Assembly (NCBI GenBank): GCA_023139105.1
Contig: JAGLOF010000053.1
Location: forward strand, 1 to 45,817
From: a bacterium
GTDB lineage: Bacteria; Zhuqueibacterota; QNDG01; JAGLOF01
Length of the DNA: 45,817 nucleotides
Direction: 5' to 3'
Under the pieces are notes generated by a model. The model saw only the letters and a list, made by a program, of their open reading frames with translations, was not told where the DNA came from and searched no databases. The translations under genes and the position numbers were made by a program. Shown one piece after another: positions 17,300 through 25,379 of this stretch (the stretch's first letter is position 1; each line of letters begins with the position of its first letter).

Positions 17300-18544
17300 A
17301 TGTTTTATCCATTTTTATCCGACAGTGACATGAAGGCCCTTGATGCTTTAAAAGAACATCATGGCGGAGCAAAGGCAATTATTGAAGGCATCAAAAAAAT
17401 GCGGAATTTTGAATTGCGCAAGACACGCTGCGCTGAATTGGGATTCGGGCAGATGATAGAAGATGCCGAAGGCTGGGTGAAACAGTTTCATAAAGTATCA
17501 AAATTTGAAAAAGAGAATAAAATCTCATACAATAACGCCTTTGGTCATGCACGCAGTCAGGTCTCTGGATTTCAGGGTGCATATGTTACACATCATTGCA
17601 TAAGAAAGATGGCGGAAAGTGCAGCATTTGATGAATTTTGTTTTGCACCCAATGAGATGATCTCTGTTGTAGCCCTGACGGATAAATATGTCTATGAAGG
17701 CGACTTGCTGGCAACATTGACCATGGCAGAAAATTTGATGCAAGGTTCAAAATTCTGTTCCACCAATCTCTTGGGTACTCCCTGGCCGGAGAGTCGTTTT
17801 CAGGAGATTGAAAAAGTTACCGGGAAAAAATTTGAGAGAAATGATATGGGTGCGGGTCAGTCTGCGCTCATTCTAAAGAACATGGGTACGGCATTTGGTA
17901 ACTTGGGCGGTGTTGAAGTTGCAAATGATAACCATCTTGTCTATCTGGACATTATTACCCGAACTGCATTAGAAACAGGCGGAGATTTTTATCTCAATCC
18001 AAGCTGGTCATCCATTATCGGTGCTTGTTATTATGGACGCGACATTCCTAATCTTACCTTTAAAGTCTCTATGCTTTTGTCGACACAGAATGTTATGCAG
18101 TTCCGCATGTTGCTTAATATCATGAAATCCTATCTACGTGAAGATGGTACTTCACCAATCTATGAGATAAATATTGGTAATGGTGCAACTGCTGAAACAT
18201 TTATCCAATGTGCACGCGATCTTGAAGCCAGTGGTATTAAAGGTGTTAGCCTGGCAGCACATATATATATCAATCCTGATCTTGGTATAGCAAGTTTTAA
18301 TTGGACAGAAAATATGTATAAAGTGCTTGAAAGCGGCACAAATATGACCTATAAGTATGAGAGTGATGGCACTGCCCGTGAAATGGATACTATGGAAGCC
18401 TATTTCCTCTCTGATGAAGATAGAACAGCAGCTTCAATGCTAATTGGCGATGTAATTTATCACAAAGCACTTCGTGCAACACTTGATGGACTTGATCTGA
18501 TGCGTCACGGAATACATACAGAATTTGCCGGAAGTTGTTATTAG
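17300..18544 (+). CDS. Conserved-looking protein of unknown function in the threonine cluster
   Basis: 414 residues, no signal peptide or membrane helix, so cytoplasmic. I do not recognise the family. The sequence reads as a globular alpha/beta protein: segments such as 'NHLVYLDIITRTALETGGDFYLNPSWSSIIGACYYGR' and 'PIYEINIGNGATAETFIQCARDLEASGIKGVSLAAHI' suggest a barrel-type fold, but this is a guess. Cysteines are scattered with no Fe-S motif, and there is no nucleotide-binding loop. Translation should be strong: AAGGAGG 5 nt before the ATG. It lies between the Lrp gene and the aminotransferase gene, implying a metabolic role linked to amino acids. Confidence 0.85.
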   Translation: MFYPFLSDSDMKALDALKEHHGGAKAIIEGIKKMRNFELRKTRCAELGFGQMIEDAEGWVKQFHKVSKFEKENKISYNNAFGHARSQVSGFQGAYVTHHCIRKMAESAAFDEFCFAPNEMISVVALTDKYVYEGDLLATLTMAENLMQGSKFCSTNLLGTPWPESRFQEIEKVTGKKFERNDMGAGQSALILKNMGTAFGNLGGVEVANDNHLVYLDIITRTALETGGDFYLNPSWSSIIGACYYGRDIPNLTFKVSMLLSTQNVMQFRMLLNIMKSYLREDGTSPIYEINIGNGATAETFIQCARDLEASGIKGVSLAAHIYINPDLGIASFNWTENMYKVLESGTNMTYKYESDGTAREMDTMEAYFLSDEDRTAASMLIGDVIYHKALRATLDGLDLMRHGIHTEFAGSCY

Positions 18545-18590
18545 GTCATTGACAAGGTAGTATTTAAATTTTTACATTATAAGATTCAAA

Positions 18591-18635
18591 ATTCAGATAG
18601 ATCCTGAAATATATTTGATCAGGATCTATCTGAAT
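18591..18635 (+). promoter_or_regulatory. Perfect 17-bp hairpin between the unknown gene and the aminotransferase
   Basis: Arms 18591-18607 and 18619-18635 (ATTCAGATAGATCCTGA and complement) are perfect, loop 11 nt. The loop element ATATATTTGA recurs directly after the right arm. No T-run follows. It lies 46 nt after one stop codon and about 95 nt before the next start, so it may be an attenuator, processing site or differential-stability element. Confidence 0.55.
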
Positions 18636-18729
18636 ATATTTGATGCAAATTGTAAAAAGGACTTTATCGGTTCTGCAATAAAAAAAAAGTTCTATGATCC
18701 TGAATATCTACTTTACATAGGAGTTGTTC

Positions 18730-19950
18730 ATGTTTCATGATTGGGATTCCAGATATGCGGATTTATTAAAAGACTGCCAGGGATATACAATTGGAAAACA
18801 ATTGAACCTGCTAACTGATCCTGAAATCATTTCTCTTGCCGGAGGCCTGCCTTCACCCGATGTCTTTCTTAAAGATGAAGTGCGGCAGATATCAAAACGC
18901 TGTCTGGAGGATGATATTGACAGGATAATGCAGTATACGCGCATTCAGGGTGAACCGGCATTTGTTGAAGCTATCAATCAATTCCTTAAACGCGATAATA
19001 TCGAAGCATCTGAAGAAAATATTCTGGTTACAAATTCAGGGCAGCATGGTCTGGATATAGTTGGGCGTCTTTTTTTGAATCCCGGTGATACTATTATCAT
19101 GGACAGGCCTACTTTTGCCGGTGCAATTGTGGCTTTCCGTATGGAACACCCTGTTTTTGTTGGCGTAGATATTCAGGAAGACGGCTCAGATATTGATACT
19201 TATAGATCAGCTATCATTAAATTAATAGATGAAGGACGTAAACCTAAATTTATTTATGTGGTACCTGATTTTCAGAATCCATCGGGAATCACTATGAGTC
19301 TGGAAAAGCGTCTGGCTCTTTTGGATCTTAGTGAGGAATTTAAAGTTCCTATTGTAGAAGACAGCCCATATCGTGATCTTCGTTACTATGGTGAAAATGT
19401 ACCGTCTATCTACAGTCTTGACCAACAACGCGGCGGTGCCCATGTTATTGGTCTCTATACTTTTTCAAAATTATTTTGTCCCGGTTTTCGTATCGGTTTC
19501 AATATTGCTCCAAAGCAAGTCATTGAGATGATGTTAAATATCAAAGAGGGAAATGTATTAAATACTCCAAAATACAATCAAGATATATGTACTGCATTTC
19601 TGTCGGAGATGAATCTTGAAGGCCATCTGGAACATTGTAGAAATTATTATCGTGAAAAACTGGATACTTTCATGACAACCATGGAGTCTCTATTTCCGGC
19701 AGAGACCGGAGTAAGCTGGACTCGTCCTGAAGGTGGGCTGTTTGTCTGGGTTACACTGCCGGAACATATCAATACTGATGAACTATTATATGAAGCAGTA
19801 CGCCACAAAGTTGCCTTTGTGCCTGGCTCGGCTTTTTATGGAGAGAACCCTGAGACTAATCATATGCGGATTAATTTTTCTTATCCATCAATTGATCAGT
19901 TAAATACAGGTCTTGAGCGTCTGGCCAATTGCATTAAAGGTCAATTATAA
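18730..19950 (+). CDS. PLP-dependent class I aminotransferase, LysN/Aro8-like
   Basis: 406 residues. Fold-type I core: 'NSGQHGLDIVGRLFL', N183 in 'PDFQNPSG', D211/Y214 in 'VEDSPYRDLRY', PLP lysine K247 in 'TFSKLFCPGFRIGF', and the C-terminal substrate arginine region 'NHMRINFS'. The type transfers amino groups to 2-oxo acids; relatives act on 2-aminoadipate, aromatic or branched-chain substrates, and the exact one cannot be told. There is no GntR-like DNA-binding domain. The start at 18730 has AGGAG 6 nt upstream; an in-frame TTG at 18724 is less likely. Threonine synthase follows after 11 bp. Confidence 0.9.
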   Translation: MFHDWDSRYADLLKDCQGYTIGKQLNLLTDPEIISLAGGLPSPDVFLKDEVRQISKRCLEDDIDRIMQYTRIQGEPAFVEAINQFLKRDNIEASEENILVTNSGQHGLDIVGRLFLNPGDTIIMDRPTFAGAIVAFRMEHPVFVGVDIQEDGSDIDTYRSAIIKLIDEGRKPKFIYVVPDFQNPSGITMSLEKRLALLDLSEEFKVPIVEDSPYRDLRYYGENVPSIYSLDQQRGGAHVIGLYTFSKLFCPGFRIGFNIAPKQVIEMMLNIKEGNVLNTPKYNQDICTAFLSEMNLEGHLEHCRNYYREKLDTFMTTMESLFPAETGVSWTRPEGGLFVWVTLPEHINTDELLYEAVRHKVAFVPGSAFYGENPETNHMRINFSYPSIDQLNTGLERLANCIKGQL

Positions 19951-19961
19951 AGGATTTAGCA

Positions 19962-21332
19962 ATGTCAGCTATTCTATTTTATTCAACAAATTTACAAGCA
20001 GCGCATCTAACATTCAGAGAGGCCTTACTTAAAGGCATTGCCCCTGACCGCGGTCTCTATATGCCGGAAGAAATTCCCCGGCTTACAGCAGATGAGATTG
20101 CCTCATTTACAGATATGACATATCATCAAGTAGCATTTGAGATATGCCACAGGTTTTTGCGTGATCAGATTGATAAAGATACACTTTATGAATTGGTGAA
20201 AGATGCATACAACTATGAAGTGCCTCTGGAACAGGTCTATGATAAAAAGTATATAATGAGACTTGATCAAGGCCCAACTGCTTCGTTCAAGGATTTTGCT
20301 GCACGCATGATGGGCCGGCTTATGCAGCATTACCTGATACAGCAAAATCGTAAACTCCTTATCTTAACTGCAACTTCAGGTGATACGGGCAGTGCCATTG
20401 CCAATGCTTTTTATGGTCTTGATAATATTGAGGTTCTGGTACTGTTTCCTGAGAAAGAGGTCACAGCACGTCAAAGAAAGCAGATGACAACACTTGGCAG
20501 GAATGTACAGATTGTTGCTGTTGATGGTAAATTTGATGATTGCCAGGCTCTTGTAAAAGAGGCATTTGCAGATCCTGACATGGATGATCTTCATCTTTCT
20601 TCGGCAAATTCAATCAATATAGGGCGACTAATTCCTCAATCCGTTTATTATGCTTATTCCTTTGCCCACTTAAGATCAGGGCATCACGATGATTCAATTG
20701 TATTTTCTATCCCATCCGGTAACTTTGGCGACATGATGGGTGGATTACTCGCAAAGTCAATGGGGATTCCTATCGACCGTTTTGTCATTGCAGTTAATGA
20801 AAATGATGAATTTACAAAATATTTATCCTCTGGCATCTATGAGAAGATAGCCCCTTCCCGTAATTGTATATCCAGTGCCATGAATGTTGGTCATCCAAGT
20901 AATTTATCCAGAGTAACTGCCTATTACGGTGGTACAATGGATGAACAGGGCAATATTATCAAGAAACCTGACTTTGAACGAATGCAAAAGGATATGATAT
21001 CATACTCAATTACAGACACTGAGACTGAAGAGATGATTAAAGAGGCGTGGCAGGCACATGACCTGCTCCTGGAACCTCACGGATCAGTTGGCTGGGCAGG
21101 ACTTATGAGATATCTAAAAGAGAATCCTGAGCTTGACGGGAAGAATAAACTTTTTGTGTCTCTCGAAACAGCTCATCCTGCTAAATTTCCTGAGAAGATC
21201 ATTGAATTGTTGGAATTTGATCCTGCTTTACCTGCCAGTCTTGAGGGGTTGGAGGAAAAGACAGAATCTTACGATTTCTTAGATCACGACTATTCAATGT
21301 TTAAACAGTACCTGAATAAACGATATCGCTAA
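19962..21332 (+). CDS. thrC: Threonine synthase
   Basis: 456 residues. The N-terminal 'FREALLKGIAPDRGLYMPEEIP' and the PLP lysine K110 in 'DQGPTASFKDFAARMMGRLM' are typical, as are 'LTATSGDTGSAIANAF' and 'SANSINIGRLIPQSVYY'. It converts O-phosphohomoserine and water to threonine and phosphate in the cytoplasm. AAGGA 8 nt upstream supports the start. It is 11 bp behind the aminotransferase gene and 15 bp before the proposed homoserine kinase gene, which would supply its substrate. Confidence 0.95.
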   Translation: MSAILFYSTNLQAAHLTFREALLKGIAPDRGLYMPEEIPRLTADEIASFTDMTYHQVAFEICHRFLRDQIDKDTLYELVKDAYNYEVPLEQVYDKKYIMRLDQGPTASFKDFAARMMGRLMQHYLIQQNRKLLILTATSGDTGSAIANAFYGLDNIEVLVLFPEKEVTARQRKQMTTLGRNVQIVAVDGKFDDCQALVKEAFADPDMDDLHLSSANSINIGRLIPQSVYYAYSFAHLRSGHHDDSIVFSIPSGNFGDMMGGLLAKSMGIPIDRFVIAVNENDEFTKYLSSGIYEKIAPSRNCISSAMNVGHPSNLSRVTAYYGGTMDEQGNIIKKPDFERMQKDMISYSITDTETEEMIKEAWQAHDLLLEPHGSVGWAGLMRYLKENPELDGKNKLFVSLETAHPAKFPEKIIELLEFDPALPASLEGLEEKTESYDFLDHDYSMFKQYLNKRYR

Positions 21333-21347
21333 AAACGGAAAATATCT

Positions 21348-22559
21348 ATGAAATATATAATAATTCTTGGAGACGGCATGGCTGACCGCCCAATTGAGTC
21401 ATTGGGTGGAAAGACGCCATTAATGAAGGCTAATACCCCAAATATTGACGCTCTTGCCGTAAAAGGCAGGAGTGGTCGTCTGATAACAGTTCCGGAGGAT
21501 ATGCCGCCCGGTAGTGAAATTGCCAACATGGCTGTACTTGGTTATGATGTCAGGGCAGTATACCAGGGACGCGGTGTACTTGAAGCTGCCTCTATGGGTG
21601 TAGACCTGGATCCTGCTGATCTGGCCATGAGATGCAACTTGATCTGTGTTGAAAATGGTGAAATAAAAAACCACTCAGCCGGCCATATTTCTACTGAAGA
21701 GTCGCATATATTAATAGAATACCTTAATGAAAAACTTGGCTCAGATATTGTTAAGCTTCATCCTGGCGTAAGTTACAGGCATCTGCTTGTGATAAAAAAT
21801 GGTATTAATGATATTGCTTTAACACCCCCACATGATGTTCCCGGAACAGCATTCAGGGATGTGCTGGTACGCGCTACATCCAGTAAAGGAGAGAAGACGG
21901 CTGAACTCCTGAATGAATTGATTCTTAAATCTCAAACTTTATTGGATCATCATCCTGTTAATATCAGTCGACGTAGGCTCGGTAAAGACCCTGCAAATTC
22001 TCTATGGCCGTGGGCAGCAGGCTATAAACCGGAAATGAAGACTTTGAAAGAACAGTACGGTATTACCGGTGGTGTTATCTCTGCTGTCGACTTAATTCAT
22101 GGCATAGGCGTTTACGCAGGTATGAAGATCATCAACGTGCAAGGTGCTACCGGGCTGTATGACACTAATTATGAAGGTAAGGCTCAAGCTGCACTGGATG
22201 CATTGAAAGAAGTAGATCTGGTCTATCTGCATATAGAAGCCAGTGATGAGGCCGGCCATGAAGGTGATATTGATTTGAAAATTCGTACTATTGAATACCT
22301 GGATAAAAGAGTGGTTGGCCCTGTCATGGAAGCTGTAGAAAAGATGGAAGAGGACGTTTGTATTGCCCTTCTGCCGGATCATCCAACACCATGCGAACTG
22401 CGTACTCACGTGCATGATGCTGTGCCATTTATTATATATAAACCTGACAATGTGCCCGATTCAGTTACTGAGTACAATGAAGAGAGTGTGAAAGAGGGTG
22501 TATATGGTCTGATTGAAGGTAATCAATTTATGCGTTCTCTGATTACATTAAAGGCGTGA
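21348..22559 (+). CDS. iPGM-like (ApgM family) proposed homoserine kinase
   Basis: 403 residues of the alkaline-phosphatase superfamily: 'IIILGDGMADRP' metal site, 'PPGSEIANMAVLGYD' with the expected catalytic serine, and a C-terminal 'LPDHPTPCELRTHVHDAVPFIIY' metal site. The family includes cofactor-independent phosphoglycerate mutases of archaeal type and a bacterial group proposed to phosphorylate homoserine. Its place 15 bp after thrC, with no thrB-type GHMP kinase in the window, favours the homoserine kinase role. A pure phosphoglycerate mutase cannot be excluded from sequence alone. The ribosome site is weak. Confidence 0.85.
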   Translation: MKYIIILGDGMADRPIESLGGKTPLMKANTPNIDALAVKGRSGRLITVPEDMPPGSEIANMAVLGYDVRAVYQGRGVLEAASMGVDLDPADLAMRCNLICVENGEIKNHSAGHISTEESHILIEYLNEKLGSDIVKLHPGVSYRHLLVIKNGINDIALTPPHDVPGTAFRDVLVRATSSKGEKTAELLNELILKSQTLLDHHPVNISRRRLGKDPANSLWPWAAGYKPEMKTLKEQYGITGGVISAVDLIHGIGVYAGMKIINVQGATGLYDTNYEGKAQAALDALKEVDLVYLHIEASDEAGHEGDIDLKIRTIEYLDKRVVGPVMEAVEKMEEDVCIALLPDHPTPCELRTHVHDAVPFIIYKPDNVPDSVTEYNEESVKEGVYGLIEGNQFMRSLITLKA

Positions 22560-22602
22560 GCCAGCTTTAACTCTCTGCCTGAGAGGAAACCGCCTACAAA
22601 AA

Positions 22603-22684
22603 GTACGGAAAAGAGCACTTGCGATTGCCCACAGAAAACATGGAGCCCCGCCCTGTCTGAAGTACATGGAATTGTTGTGGGAGC
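22603..22684. repeat. Degenerate dispersed repeat, copy 3
   Basis: Shares with the middle of copy 1 (about 2021-2114) the blocks 'tacggaaaagagc', 'attgcc-ac-gaaaa', 'gccctg-ctgaa' and 'ggagc', in a similar order. No gene was seen in the 160-bp gap. It suggests a scattered family of decayed elements between operons. Confidence 0.35.
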
Positions 22685-22720
22685 GGTGAATAGAATTGTA
22701 CAGTATATACGGCATGGACG

Positions 22721-23263
22721 TCACTGGGCAATTTTTTCCAATACATTCTTCTTGAAATGCCTGCCAATAGGGAGCTGCCTATTAGCTATTTCAATATATT
22801 CATTAGTAAATGCTTTGATTTTATCTATTGCAATAATATATGAACGATGAATTTGGAGAAACTGATTTCCTGGCAGCTTGGCTTCCAACTTATGAAGTGG
22901 TGTATTGCAGAGGATAGAATCTTCTAATGTCTGAATATTGACATAATCTTTCATCCCTTCGATATAGACAATTTCATTAAGGGGCAGTCTGATTGTCTTA
23001 CGGTCACTTTTTACATTAAGATATTGTCTGTGTTGATTGTTTTGTGATGATGATGTAGCTTTGTTGGAAATAGTTTTATTATATACATGTAAATATTTGT
23101 TCATAGCTTTCATAAAACGTTCAAAAGATATTGGCTTCAGAAGATAATCGATAACATCAAGTTCGAATCCTTCCAGTGCATAGTCGCGATATGCAGTTGT
23201 AAAAATAACCTGAGGAGGATTGGAGAGTGATCTCAGAAAATCCGTACCTTTAATATGTGGCAT
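22721..23263 (-). pseudogene. N-terminally truncated LytTR response regulator
   Basis: 180 residues in frame from the first ATG. The C-terminal LytTR DNA-binding domain ('YLNVKSDRKTIRLPLNEIVYIEGMKDYVNI' to 'RQLPIGRHFKKNVLEKI') is complete. The receiver begins only at 'MPHIKGTDFLRSL', after the phospho-acceptor strand. Reading upstream in frame gives 'QLKLE' where 'LFLDIE' is expected and then unrelated sequence to a stop, so the first 50 or so residues and the acceptor Asp are lost. It keeps 'TTAYRDYA' and 'DYLLKPI'. It may be a dead remnant or an unphosphorylated DNA-binding fragment. No LytS-type kinase is nearby. Confidence 0.75.
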
Positions 23264-23384
23264 TTCAAGTTTTAACTGACAGACAGCACAACCTGGAAGG
23301 CAAATGTTATCCGGAGTACAATGAAGTGGTTGTGGCTATTAGTTGGTTGATTTTTGGAATTCAATATTTGAGATTTGCTATTTG

Positions 23385-23447
23385 GGATTTGCTATTCCCG
23401 GAAGAATGAATGGCATGTCCATTCATTCTTCCGGGAATCCCAAATCC
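23385..23447 (-). terminator. Strong hairpin at the end of the glycan operon
   Basis: A perfect 20-bp stem (23394-23413 with 23419-23438) with loop CATGT is extended by 7 of 9 matching pairs outside. It ends 2 nt from the lacI stop codon, at the end of the long minus-strand gene series. No T-run follows; the downstream minus-strand sequence is made of short 'CAAATAGCAAATC'-like repeats. It probably ends or protects the operon transcript, but may be a repeat-derived hairpin. Confidence 0.55.
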
Positions 23448-23448
23448 T

Positions 23449-24453
23449 CTATACAGATTCTCTTTCAATCAGTTCAACATTAAGTAATTTATGTATTGGT
23501 GCAGTCTGAACGCCATTGATAAGATCTAATAAGATTTGGGCACTGTTTTTACCCAGCTCTTCCATTGGTTGGCGAATCGTGGTGAGTGCAGGTTTTACGT
23601 AAGCAGAGAGCTCAATATCATCAAAACCGATAACCGCAATATCTTTCGGTACTTTCAATCCTTTTTCTTTTATACGCTTCATCACAGCAATTGCCATGTA
23701 GTCATCTGCACAAAAAATAGCAGTTGGCAGGTTGGTGCTATCCAAAAGTTTATCTGAGATATGGTAAGCTGCATCTTTTTCAAAATTTCCATACACAATT
23801 CTCTCCGGAGGGTAGGAGAGACCCAGATTATGCATGGCATCTTCAAATCCCTTAAGACGATCTTTACCATTTGTCTCTTCCATTGAACCTGAGACAAATG
23901 CAATGTCACGATGTCCTTTTTGATATAGATACTCAACAGCGATTCTGGCACCTTGAATATTTTGAGAGTCTACAAAATTGTAATGACGTTCATATTTCTT
24001 AAAATTAACAAGAACAAAGGGAAATTCTGAATGTGCCAGAGATTCCAGGTTAGGATCCTTAATCTTTGTTTTAAGAAGTATCATGCCGTCGAGTAACTTG
24101 GTACGGGCAAGATTTATATACTCCTGTTTCTCTTCCGGTGGCGGTGCAACGGGACATAACATAATTTTATAATTATTTTTCAAGGCCACATCAGTAATAC
24201 CACTAAGAATTTGAGCAATATAATTATCCAAAAACATGTGTTCAATTTTTGGAATTATTACGCCCAGAATCATAGATCGATTACTGGCCAGGCTTCTGGC
24301 AATCCAGTTAGGCTGATAGCCAATATCATCAATAATAGCGTTGATTTTATCACGCGTCCCCCGGGCTACCTGCCCCTTTCCACTGAGAACACGTGAAACT
24401 GTCATCTTTGAAACACCGGCTTGTTTAGCGATATCTGCCAATGTGGTCTTCAT
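23449..24453 (-). CDS. LacI-family repressor of the glycan locus
   Basis: 334 residues. An N-terminal LacI helix-turn-helix ('TTLADIAKQAGVSKMTVSRVLSGKGQVARGTRDKINAIIDDIGYQPNWIARSL') is followed by a periplasmic-binding-protein-like effector domain ending in 'VIGFDDIELSAYVKPALTTIRQPMEELG'. The recognition helix 'KMTVSR' is also found in E. coli GntR, whose operators have a TTACC/GGTAA-type core; two such sites lie upstream of the first gene of this cluster. It is the last gene, 19 bp after the sugar kinase gene. The inducer is probably glucosamine or its phosphate, by context only. Confidence 0.92.
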   Translation of the reverse strand: MKTTLADIAKQAGVSKMTVSRVLSGKGQVARGTRDKINAIIDDIGYQPNWIARSLASNRSMILGVIIPKIEHMFLDNYIAQILSGITDVALKNNYKIMLCPVAPPPEEKQEYINLARTKLLDGMILLKTKIKDPNLESLAHSEFPFVLVNFKKYERHYNFVDSQNIQGARIAVEYLYQKGHRDIAFVSGSMEETNGKDRLKGFEDAMHNLGLSYPPERIVYGNFEKDAAYHISDKLLDSTNLPTAIFCADDYMAIAVMKRIKEKGLKVPKDIAVIGFDDIELSAYVKPALTTIRQPMEELGKNSAQILLDLINGVQTAPIHKLLNVELIERESV

Positions 24454-24472
24454 AATAATTTATCCAATCATT

Positions 24473-25348
24473 TTATGCAGCAAAATTTTTGGTATTCAAT
24501 TTTTGAGCGTCAAAATATAGAGCTGCCGCACCAAGAATAGCACTATTATTTTGAATAGAATAATCAATAACAAGTCTATCTAATGTGTTTTTGTAGGGAA
24601 AAGTTTGAACTTTATCCCACATTGCAGCTTTAAAAAAAGAAAACGCCTTACTGATTGATCCTCCCAGAATAATCGCCTGAGGGTCCAGTGCATATAGGAC
24701 CGCTAAAATGGCATTTCCCAGATGTGCACCAAACTCATCAAAGACGGCTAAAGCTTTACTGTCATTGTTCAAAGCTTGCTCGTAGAATAATCTACCATCG
24801 TTACCATGAATATTTTTAAAAAATTGGCCACTACAATATGATTCAAATATGGCGTCCAGATAGGGTAAACAGCCAAATTCACCAACGCCGCAATTAGGTC
24901 CTGAAACAAGTTGATCGTTTATTATGACACCGCCGCCAAGTCCTGTACCCAGGGTTAAACCAACAAAATGCTGAAATGATTTACCCTTGCCAAAGTATTT
25001 TTCACCAACTGTAAAACAGTTTGCATCGTTATTTACGAATACAGGTACTTCAAAATGGTCTTGCAGGTGTTTTTTCAGAAACACTTTTTTCCATGAAGGA
25101 ATGTTCTGCACATCATAAACAATACCCTCTTGTACATCTACAAGACTCGGAACGCCTATGCCAATTCCATCTACATCGTCATTAAATAGATAATCTATTG
25201 CATTGATAATTTGATTGACTATATATTTTTCCGATTCATTGGCATTGATATCAACACTATAGTGAGTCAGAACTTTTTCATTCTTGACAAAGCCAAGGTT
25301 GAGATTAGTTCCTCCCATATCAACGCCAATGATGGATTTTTCTTTCAT
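24473..25348 (-). CDS. ROK-family sugar kinase, probable glucosamine kinase
   Basis: 291 residues. ATP site 'IGVDMGGTNLNLGFV', 'GIGIGVPSLVD', catalytic 'VNNDANCFTVGE' and 'GLTLGTGLGGGVII' are all present. The usual zinc motif (G-H followed by CxCGxxGCxE) is absent: the text reads 'GVGEFGCLPYLDAIFESYCSG', with Cys in the place of the conserved His. It phosphorylates a hexose in the cytoplasm. Its position between a sugar permease and lacI, with NagB in the same cluster, makes glucosamine the best guess; glucose is the alternative. Confidence 0.88.
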   Translation of the reverse strand: MKEKSIIGVDMGGTNLNLGFVKNEKVLTHYSVDINANESEKYIVNQIINAIDYLFNDDVDGIGIGVPSLVDVQEGIVYDVQNIPSWKKVFLKKHLQDHFEVPVFVNNDANCFTVGEKYFGKGKSFQHFVGLTLGTGLGGGVIINDQLVSGPNCGVGEFGCLPYLDAIFESYCSGQFFKNIHGNDGRLFYEQALNNDSKALAVFDEFGAHLGNAILAVLYALDPQAIILGGSISKAFSFFKAAMWDKVQTFPYKNTLDRLVIDYSIQNNSAILGAAALYFDAQKLNTKNFAA

Positions 25349-25379
25349 CTATATCTCCTAAAATTTAGCAAAAAATTAC

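Noticed and set aside
17300..18544. B12-dependent aminomutase or glutamate-mutase-like assignment for the unknown 414-residue protein
   Set aside because: A superficial barrel-like strand pattern only; no B12-binding DxHxxG motif or PLP lysine motif could be found.
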